This document shows positions 56,263-64,000 of a DNA stretch of 64,000 bases, in pieces. Location: positions 2,748,001 through 2,812,000 of the forward strand of contig NC_070568.1 in NCBI RefSeq assembly GCF_026914185.1. The letters are read 5' to 3'. The notes beneath the pieces were generated by a model. It was given only the letters and a program-made list of their open reading frames with translations. It did not search any database and was not told the DNA's origin. The translations under genes and the position numbers were made by a program. Source of the DNA: Puccinia triticina. Its lineage: Eukaryota; Basidiomycota; Pucciniomycetes; Pucciniales; Pucciniaceae. Within the stretch, counting starts at the first letter, position 1, and every line of letters starts with the position of its first letter.

Positions 56263-57094
56263 ATGGGGAACTCTTCCGATAGCTCCAACAATGATAAAAC
56301 CTCTTGTGCAATGCTTAAAAGACTTGACCGTCACAACTGGTCGACGTGGAAGAAAAGGTTTGAGAATGTGATCACCGCCAAGGGATACGAGGAAATCATG
56401 AATAATGACTGGATCAAGGTGAACAATAAGACTCCAGAGTATCGCAAGATGTTGGCCTGGTGCATGAATAAGCTATTCTCAGCTGTCAAAGAAGAACTTC
56501 ATCCGGTCTTGCTTGCAAACAATAGCAATATTTATGCAGCCATGGATGCCTTGGCTAACGCTTGCGGTGAAAAATCAATCTTGACATTGTGCAATAAGTT
56601 ATTCACAATGATAAACTGCACCTATTTCCCCGGGTTGTCTCTATCTCAACATCTAATATTGTTTTGAAAACAATACACAGCTGTCTTAATGTCCATCAAA
56701 GCAAATCCAGACTTTGTCAACCGGGCTAGCTGCAGCTTTTCTCTTGCAAAGTCTGAACCAAGATGAAAGTCTAACATCACTAGTTCAAAGTCTGTTTGAT
56801 ATGAAATCGTTCACCTTTGAGAAAGTTTATGACCAACTCTTAATTGAGGACACTCGGAAGGAAAGTGGAGCGTCAGAATCAGCATACTTTGCCAGTCAAA
56901 TCGTTGATTTGGTAAACAATCAGTGGATCACTCTTGAGGATATTCAAATGCAGGTGGAACCGGATCTTTGCAAGGGAATCATTGTGGCGGTATGTCTTCC
57001 CGTGGAGGCTATTGAGGTATCACACCATCTTGACCTGCTCCCAGCAAAACAGTTGTTCTGGATCAATTTGCCAAGTTTTTTGATGTTCAGATGA
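56263..57094 (+). pseudogene. gag: Gag of the copia element
   Basis: It starts at ATG 56263 with the typical copia Gag opening (KRLDRHNWSTWKKRFENVI) and EEL.PVLLANNSNIYAAMDAL, breaks at TGA near 56665, and continues in other frames (LTSLVQSLFDMKSFTFEKVYDQLL). No intact zinc knuckle is seen. At least two frame changes make it non-functional. Confidence 0.75.
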
Positions 57095-57694
57095 AAAAAT
57101 TCATGTCTGAGGAAACAAACCTGGCTGAGGACAATGACCAGGAGCACGCAGATGCTCTGGATGATGATGATTATTATGGTGAGGATGATCCCAAAGACAC
57201 TGGATTTATGGTCATTGATCAAGTCAATGCAAGCGGGATAGCCACACCAGATCACAATAATTCTCTGATTCTCAACTCCGGCACTTCAAAGACCACTCTG
57301 TGTGACTTCAAGTTGTTGGTTGATCCCAAACCAATTCATAAATCAATCAACATGTATTCTGGCTCAATTGACATAACTCATGTGGGAAAATTCAACATTG
57401 GAGGGACATTAATCTATCCTGCATTTTTTGCCCCAAATGGACCTCAAAATTTGATCTCTGTGTTGCAACTTGGAGACCATGGTTTGAAGTTGGTTGTCAA
57501 GAATTGTTTGATGCTTGTTTGTCTTGGCCAAAGAGTTATTTACCAATTTCCTTGCATTGGTAACCTGTACCAAGGACAAATACCTTGGCCAAACACGTCA
57601 AATTATGTTCTGAATGTTTCCAATCCAGATCCAGATCTAGACTATCATATTCTTCTTGGTCATCCATCTGATGAATACTTGATCCATTTCTTGG
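57095..57694 (+). pseudogene. pol: Protease and pre-integrase region of the copia element
   Basis: The catalytic motif reads LILNSGTSKTT where copia proteases have DSG (AAC at 57274-57276), so the nucleophile is lost. VGKFNIGGTLIYPAFFAPN, LISVLQLGDHGL and the pre-integrase motif LLGHPSDEYLIHFLA follow. Coding similarity stops at about 57695, where the DIRS-like element begins. Confidence 0.75.
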
Positions 57695-58136
57695 CAGGTC
57701 ATTTGCCAGTGGAGAGAGGCGGAAGAACCACCTCACCTCTAGAGTAATTTCCTTTCTAAATTTCAGCGCATTAACTTAGAGCACTTGGATAAACCCGGGA
57801 GCTATCACGATAGGTCCCCAAGTTCACCAGTACGGGCTGAGGGGAGTAGTTTCTTTTTCCTTCCCTTTCTCCCTTTGCCTTGTGCTTCAGCGTCAGGGTC
57901 AGGAGTCCTTCTTCTGGGAAGGGAAGGGATGGCTTTCCTTTGGAGAAAGAGTTCATGACTCTCTCCTAGAAACTTTGAATCAAAAGAGATTGGGATCTCT
58001 GGCCTTAGCACAGAGATCTCTCCCAAAGGTAGGAGCCGGCTCCCGTTACTCAGATTTGTCTGAGCCTGGCTCCATGCCTCTGTCTCTCCCTCAGCAGCTG
58101 TATCACCCATTTCTGCTTTCTTATTCCTAGGTCGGT

Positions 58137-59361
58137 ATTGTCATTTCATCCTAATGATCTACTTGTATGATTAGTTCTTCTAGATCACGTGGAACCGTAA
58201 TGTACATTTGATCTATGGTTCTATGGCCTTTTCGGATTCCTCTGGATAGTGTGTAGGCACGGTTTTTTGCTGACACAACTCTTTTTGCCACTAGATTAAT
58301 CTGATATTTGATTAGCATCTTTTGGATAATCTTCTATTCTGCATTTACAAATCTGTCTCCTAACTTTGTTTTGGTGATCACCGACTCGGTTGTTGAGTTG
58401 TCTGTCCAGAAAATGAAAGTCTTGCTCTTCTTGGCGCCGATCTTGATTAGCATCATTAGTCCCAGTTGGACCGCTATTGTTTCTAGCCTTGCAATACACT
58501 CTTCTTCAGAGTTTTCAACTAATCCTCTTCCCAGCTTCTCTATCAAATGTAGAAGGAATTGGGCCCATTTTCAGCCAATAAGCACACCTATCCCAAAGCT
58601 AGTGGACGCATCACCCACCCACCCAATCTCTGTCGGATCGGGATTTGCTATCAATCTTGTTGATTTGAAGTTTCCTAGGGTGTATAGCCATTCATGCAAG
58701 TCCTTGTTGATGTCGTCCGGGACCGGTCAATATGACCGTCTGTCTATCCACTCCATCATCCACTTGTAGAGGCTGCAGAGGTAGCAGCGCAACTGGGGGA
58801 GTACGTACAAGACGTGGTTGAGGCGGCCCACCAGGATTCCGACTTCGCTTTATCTAAATTTTGCTCCCAGTTCAAGGAAAACTTGGATCTGTGTGATTCG
58901 TTTTGCTAATTTACCCTTGGGCAGGTGGACTGTCTTTTGGAATCCATTCCAAATGAATCCTACATACTTCTGTTCTTGGAGGAACGGGGAGAACTACTCT
59001 TTATTTGTTTTCACTCCTAGCTCTGTTGCCCGCTTTACTATGTCTTCCATCTGAACATTGGATTGAGTGCTCTTCACAAACATTTTGTTGTTGACCCATT
59101 GGAAGATGGTCATCACGTCAAACTCCTTTAACATCAACTGTTTCCATGCGTCGGCCAGTTGCCCAAACAAGCCGCATCCAGCAACACCTCCAAACAAAAT
59201 TCTTGTATCCAAAATCATCTTGTTGTCAAAGGTTCTTGTCATCAGAAAGGGCCACTGGTCTGGTGCCGTTGGGATTTGGCGGTAAGCCTTCTCCCAGTTG
59301 AATATTGTGAGAAGTACCGGTTCTTTGAGCTCTTGGATGAATTTTGCCACAACGTTGAAGT
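58137..59361 (-). pseudogene. DIRS-like reverse transcriptase (second part) and RNase H
   Basis: It continues after the solo LTR: VVAKFIQELKEPVLLTIFNW (Asn in place of the first catalytic Asp, 59297-59299), YRQIPTAPDQWPFL, then GGVAGCGLFGQLADAW and WVNNKMF, where the two catalytic Asp of the VDD motif are both Asn (59087-59092). After a TAG, KYVGFIWN and LPKGKLAKRITQIQVFL follow. RNase H-like parts lie near 58600-58400 (IGWVGDASTSFGIGVL, FIFWTDNSTTESV). Dead by substitution and by stops. Confidence 0.7.
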
Positions 59362-60328
59362 TGTGAGCCTGAGTCTCTATAGTTACAGCAGGACACAAGG
59401 AATGGGGGGGCAATAGTTGGATTTCTTGGGATAAAGAAGATACAACTATAAGAGAAAAATAGAAAGAGAGAGAAAAACTGAGCAGGAACAGGATAAATAG
59501 AAGTACTAGGTTATTCTAGTGGGAATGCACGTCCACTGGCAATGCTACTCTTCAGAAGAGTGCTGCTAATCTGTGCTAAAAAGTGCTACAGCTTCCTCTC
59601 AGGAGGGTATCTGGATTAGATAAGTTTAATCCAGCCACAATTTTTTAGCTTCCTTCTGGATAGTCAAGGTTCTTAAAGGGAAACCTGAGGGACATCCCTG
59701 TAACCTAGATTTGGGGCAAAGGCCAGATGATAATAAGGGACAGCCCTGTGATCAAGAGTGAGGCAAAGGCCAGTAGATTTGGAGGGACAGCCCTATGATC
59801 AAGAAGAAGACAAAACCAGAAGAAAGAGCAGATCAAGCAAGACACAGAGTTGTACCTCTGAGATAAACAAGGTTCAGTGAAAGAGGTTACTTACTGTCAA
59901 TATCCTAGGCGCCTGTGACGGTAGGTATACTGGGAGTGTTGTAAGCTCTTTGGTGGTGATCCTGGGGTTATCTGGGTGGTGGTTCTGGTGTGCTGAAGTC
60001 TGTGGATCCGCCTCAGGCAAGGGGGATCCTGACTACGAAAATTTTCACAGTTTGCTTATGTAATCTACATATGTACATGTGGTTTGGCGCGCCTGGTAGC
60101 GCTGACACGTCACAACTGCGCATGCGCGCTACAACTCAATAACTCAGGGAAGGAGTATAGTTACAAAGAGTTGGTAAGTTGTAACTAGGGTTAAAATTAC
60201 GTGAGGAAACCGAATATGAATTCAAAACAAGGTTATCTCTTAATATGAAAAGGATATAAAGTAATTTATATGTAACAAAGGTAGAACAGGCAGCTTTTAG
60301 GTCAGCTGTGATGACTCTAAGGCTGACA
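59362..60328 (-). repeat. Solo LTR of family LTR-B, target duplication GAAGT
   Basis: 967 bp, TGTGAGCCTGAG to GGCTGACA, flanked by GAAGT at 59357-59361 and 60329-60333. Removing it with one GAAGT joins the two reverse transcriptase parts. Close to the copy at 17095. Confidence 0.9.
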
Positions 60329-60889
60329 GAAGTCATCCCACGTTGTCAAGAAGTCTTCTGAATCAACAAAAGAATTTACCGAGGGGATTCCTTGACGTCC
60401 ATGCGGGAATGACAGGTCATGAATCAGCCGGAGAGAGCCGTCACTGTTAATCACAGCTCCTAAGGGGCTGGTTTGGAAGAAAGGGAAGTGCTGTAGCACT
60501 TCTTCTGGGCTGAAGGGGCCAAACATTCTTCCGGCATCAATTTCCTTCCTCATTGAGTCCTCAATTTTGGCTTGCGCCTGGAGGGCAGAGTTGTGATTTG
60601 GTGGGGAGTAAAAGCCGTCTAGAGTTTCAATTGTGTGGTTAGGAATACCCTGATTGAACCCCATGGTGAACCCTTCTAGCACATCTGCAAATTGTGGTAA
60701 GAGCTCCCACTTGCGGAGCGCCTTTTCCCACTCTTCCAAGTTCATCTCACAGCTTACTTTTTTTGGCCACCTATTTGCGGAGGGTTCCTTGATTTCCTTG
60801 CTTTCAGTTTTCCTCACTATCTTACAAGACTCGGGTGGCACAATGTGGCTTGGTGTGTTGTTACACATCTGGCTATGGATTGCCGACAT
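60329..60889 (-). pseudogene. DIRS-like reverse transcriptase, first part
   Basis: About 190 residues from a start at 60889 to the solo LTR, with WEKALRKWELLPQFADVLEG, the stretch GFNQGIPNHTIETLDGFYSP, and the first conserved RT block FFQTSPLGAVINSDGSLRLI then HDLSFPHGRQGIPSVN. The frame is open throughout, so before the LTR insertion this region was intact. Confidence 0.7.
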
Positions 60890-60991
60890 ACAAGCATGAA
60901 ACTTATTAGATGACTATTCTAACCAGAAGAAAATATACACATGGTATTGGGCATATTCTATGCTTTGGGGTTACACTCCCGCCTGCTGGAC

Positions 60992-61017
60992 AAAAAAAAA
61001 AGGGGGGGGGGGGGGGG
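60992..61017. repeat. Homopolymer tract A10 G16
   Basis: Ten A directly followed by sixteen G, between the gag-like and reverse transcriptase parts of the DIRS-like element. Its exact length is likely to be unreliable in sequencing. Confidence 0.8.
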
Positions 61018-61098
61018 TTGAGCTTACTGGTAGGTTGCTCACACCCGGACCTCAACAACAAAATTTGGGGGGTATGAGGCTAGATGACAAAGATGGTG

Positions 61099-62738
61099 TC
61101 AACAAAGCGACTTACTAAAAGTTTCTTCCTCTCTCCTTTCCACTCGCTCGATCCCCACCCCAATCATTGCCTTGATTGCCTCCTCTGTTGCCACCCCGGT
61201 CGTTGTATCCTCCATCCCAGCGGTTGCCTTTGTATCCTTGGGACCGCGCCTGCCGTCCGGACCCTTGCCCTCACTCTGGGGGGGACTGGCCTGGTTGGTT
61301 GTTCTGGTTCTTGCTGGTTGACTGGTGATTACCCCTGTGTCCTTTCCCTTTCTTGTTACCAGACCCATTCTTGGCTTTTGTTGGATCTTGACCGGTTACC
61401 GGGTCCCAAGTCTTCCTAGGACCCCCCTTTGCATAGGGGTTCTTGGGGAAATCGATCTCTTCAAATTTCCTGGTCCTTGCAATAATCTTCTGCGCGATTT
61501 CTTCATTGAGCACCGAGATGTTGCTGATTGAAACTTGCCCGTCTGGCATGATGACCCAATGCGCGAAGGCGTTCATCCGTATGTTTATGTCGTAGCGGAG
61601 GCCTGTCATAAACCCATGTTGGGTCACCAGTCAATCGCAATGCCTCTTGTGGGCCAAGAGCCACCCGGCAAACTTTGGGTAGTTGCAAACCCTGATCAAG
61701 GCAGCATGAAACCCTTGATGATTAATTGACCATTTCGCGTATGTTTGGGTGTACTTGCACAAGTAAGGGTACTCTGTGTAGCGGTATTGATTGTTGTTGC
61801 TATCATCCGCTTTCAACCGTTTTTTGGTGTAGTGTATGATCGCCTTGTCCTGCCAGACCTCATTGAAGATGGTCAACGGCAACGGACTCCTGAGCTCTCA
61901 AAGGTTCCTTTCAAAGAATGGGGTGAATCCCACATCGTGGCTGGACGGTCTTGCTGCGTCATCAAAGATACTCCCCCCTGGCATTGTGTTTGCTGGTCCG
62001 ATGGATGGTAGGGGGCCCCACGCCCGGTCGTCTGCCTGGTTGACGGTGGGTACTTTCAAGAGCTGACTTCTTGTAGTGGTGGGGGTTGGCGGCTTGGTTG
62101 GTTGCACCCTTTCCGTGGTTTTAGCAGGGTTGGTTCCCGGCTTACCGAGACCTTCAGCAATGTTGAAGAACCTTGTTGCCCGATTGAGATTGCCGGCGTC
62201 CTCCGCTGCAAGAGCCCGGGCAATCATTTGGACCATCCGTTCTTTGATCCTGGTCTCAGTCTCCATTTGGCCTGGTGGGGTTACCATCTCTACCTCGTCG
62301 GTATCAATGAGGCTTGTGGCTAGGAGTTTGTGGCAACAGCACAGGAGTTAGATTTGCTCAACGGAGCTTCCTTGGTCACATACAAGGGTTTTAGCCCTTT
62401 GGTTTATCTCCTAACACGGATCTGTAGCGGTCTGCAACAGCAGTTCCCTTGTTCACTGAGCAACTGCCCTTGGTCGACGGACCTTCCATAGGAGTTGGTC
62501 CATCCCCGCCCGTGGAGGTCGGTTCCGCTGGTGCTTTTGATGACAACCTGGTTTCTCGGTCCGACGCCGGGATTGTCTTCTTCTCCTTGCTTCCTCCTCC
62601 GGTCTCTTCTGGGCGACTTTGTTGCTTGGGTTGAGACTGGGTTGGCACCGGTTGCGGTTCTTGGCCAGGTTCTGCCGGCGTCCTCCCTGTCATTGCTGAC
62701 CTGGCGTAGTTGGTCAAGTCTGTGAGCCTATTCGACAT
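61099..62738 (-). pseudogene. Gag-like region of the DIRS-like element
   Basis: Several minus-strand frames in series give one decayed protein: a Pro/Gln/Thr-rich start (MSNRLTDLTNYARSAM), RIKERMVQMIARALAAEDAG, DVGFTPFFERNL, then LTIFNEVWQDKAIIHYTKKR, QTYAKWSINHQGFHAALIR, GLRYDINIRMNAFAHWVIMPDG and a Gly/Asn/Lys/Gln-rich tail. The arrangement is that of the first ORF of fungal DIRS-like elements as I remember them. Frame breaks fall at about 62390, 61890 and 61630. Confidence 0.55.
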
Positions 62739-63039
62739 CCCTTTCGTATCTGTAGCCTGTCAAGGGAGAGATATTTGGAAAGAAAAAGAGGCGAAAATTA
62801 ATCCTTGGAAGAGCTGTCGGCCTGGTGATTGGTTTGTCAAAAGCGGTGTTTGGAACCGGACAAACTAGGTTGTGCGTGGCCGGGAGTACCTCCGGTATGA
62901 CCCGCCCCCTTGCGGCGCTGCGCAGCTTCACCACGCCTTGAAGGTGCTGTGCTGCTAGCGCGCAGGGTGGAGCTCATTAGGCGCTGCTCCATGGATCAGG
63001 CCCACATCCGCTGCGCTCCTGTAAACTAACAGGAATTGT

Positions 63040-63660
63040 TTTGCGTTGAATGGCATTACTCCAACTCATACCGGTCAATCTGCGAAGAACTGTGAAGTTT
63101 GTAAACGCTGTAAGCTCAAGCGATCTCCGCATTCGAACCCCCTTCCTACTACGGATCGCCCGTTCAAAACTCTTCACATGGATGTGCTTCAAATTTCACC
63201 TCCTAGCAAATCATCAATGAAGTACATTTTGGTCATCATAGAAAATTATTCTTGGTTCAATAGAATATATCTTCTTCGAAACAAGTCCGACTCCGAGGGA
63301 AAAATCCTGTCTTATATCAACAAAATATTGAACAAGACAGGTAAGTGCCCAGCTCTCATTCATACCGATTGAGGAGGCGAGTTCAACTCTAAAGTGTTTC
63401 TCTCAAATCTCAAAAAACTAAGAATTCAAGATGAGGCCGGTCCTGCAAATAGTCCACAGACAAATGGATTGGCAGAGCGGTTTAATCAGACATTGTTGGT
63501 AAAAATTTGATGCCTACTTGCTCAATCTTCCGTGCCAATAAATTTCTGGGACAAAGCGGCTCGATATGCTTCAACACTGATCAATATACTACCGTCAAAG
63601 GCGCTCAATTGGTCATTGCCAATTAGTGTGCTTTCAGAACTCAATTCATGTATTGAACCG
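63040..63660 (+). pseudogene. pol: Integrase of the copia element, N-terminal zinc region and core
   Basis: CEVCKRCKLKRSPHSNPLP, FKTLHMDVLQISPPS (first catalytic Asp kept), YILVIIENYSWFNRIYLLRNKSD, and LIHTD*GGEF where a TGA (63370-63372) replaces a residue normally Asn or Arg; then ANSPQTNGLAERFNQTLL with the Glu kept. A further TGA follows at about 63508. Similarity fades near 63660 at a run of T. Confidence 0.75.
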
Positions 63661-64000
63661 CCACACGATATCTTTTTTTTTTTTTTTTTCTGCAGATTTG
63701 ATTTGACATTGCGCACTATGCATATACATCTAACAGACAAAAGCTTCTACTGCGCACAATGCGCAATAGCAATACAAGTGTAAATGGAAGGGAGGAGCAA
63801 TGGCGGAGTTGCTGGGCAATATTCTAGTAGATAACCAAAAGTGTGAGAAGAAAAGATAAGGGGGGAAAAAAGACCGGGAAAGAAGAGGGGAAAAAAAGGG
63901 GGGAAAGATGCCGTTGGTGGTCCTGTGGGGTGTTGAATGGAGTTTACTGATGGGTTACTTCGGCGTCACCGTCCCGCCAAAACTGCTGGAGCCTAGCCGA
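63661..64000. other. Right-edge sequence, unassigned
   Basis: A T17 run (63671-63688) is followed by low-GC sequence with TGCGCA words (63710-63765) and a purine-rich part (63840-63905). This is probably the start of another insertion into the copia element; no gene is seen. Confidence 0.4.

Larger units (their letters stand above)
57695..63039 (-). mobile_element. DIRS-like retroelement inserted in copia pol, without visible tyrosine recombinase
   Basis: On the minus strand: a gag-like region (62738-61099), reverse transcriptase start (60889-60329), a solo LTR-B interruption (59362-60328), reverse transcriptase remainder and RNase H (59361-58137), then about 440 bp. Reverse transcriptase is of the DIRS type (SPLGAVINSDGSLRLIHDLSFP; YRQIPTAPDQWPFL). 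DIRS elements normally encode a tyrosine recombinase of about 300 residues or more; no such frame is found. Boundaries were set from where copia similarity ends (FLA) and restarts (NGITPTHTGQSAKNC). Confidence 0.65.
55583..63600 (+). mobile_element. Ty1/copia retrotransposon split by a DIRS-like element
   Basis: LTR, Gag and protease lie at 55.6-57.7 kb and integrase at 63.04-63.55 kb, all on the plus strand and in copia order (protease, then GAG pre-integrase, then integrase). The two parts are separated by a minus-strand element of about 5.3 kb. Reverse transcriptase, RNase H and the 3' LTR are not in the window; sequence from about 63670 looks like something else. Confidence 0.75.

Noticed and set aside
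56263..57747. Joining the copia frames by introns into a host gene
   Set aside because: The pieces are in copia Gag-protease order, preceded by an LTR and primer site, and carry a dead protease; they are retroelement remains.

Overview
This window is eukaryotic, almost certainly from a basidiomycete fungus and most probably a rust fungus (Pucciniales). The host genes are cut by many short introns of about 50-90 bp. The retroelement, hAT and KDZ transposase types are those that crowd rust genomes, and host genes are few islands in a sea of nested transposons. I cannot name the species.

Layout. 1-3.9 kb: 5' part of a Ty3/gypsy element on the minus strand (Gag, protease-linked region, one LTR), running off the left edge. 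3.95-9.67 kb: a complete, apparently very young LTR element with a perfect 5-bp target duplication and two 1014-bp LTRs that read as identical, but coding only for Gag. 10.5-20.9 kb: a decayed plus-strand Ty3/gypsy element with two insertions in pol, one of which carries a further solo LTR. 21.0-22.5 kb: a TA-flanked MITE and a deleted hAT copy. 22.5-26.5 kb: GC-rich sequence I could not assign. 26.6-27.5 kb: a four-exon secreted-protein gene. 29.3-31.4 kb and 44.1-46.4 kb: two paralogous minus-strand genes for large secreted proteins. 34.1-36.9 kb: a GC-rich island with two divergent housekeeping-type genes (RWDD2-like protein and short-chain dehydrogenase). 38.1-41.6 kb: KDZ transposase remnants with a 380-bp hAT-type MITE. 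47.2-54.2 kb: a 7-kb hAT transposon broken by a MITE, an LTR and a 2.4-kb insertion that carries a satellite. 55.6-63.6 kb: a Ty1/copia element split by a DIRS-like retroelement, itself split by a solo LTR.

The elements can be dated relative to one another by nesting. The family I call LTR-B (starts TGTGAGCCTGAG, ends GGCTGACA on the plus strand) is the youngest layer: it sits inside gypsy-2, the DIRS-like element and the hAT, and its full-length copy has intact ends and an open Gag. Older elements show a consistent decay pattern: catalytic aspartates whose codon follows a C (a CpG) have become asparagine, and CGA-type codons have become TGA, while catalytic aspartates outside a CpG are kept.

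The most interesting items are the gag-only LTR element with a second overlapping frame, the secreted-protein paralogues that differ by duplication of an exon pair, and the CpG-specific loss of catalytic residues across four enzyme types.
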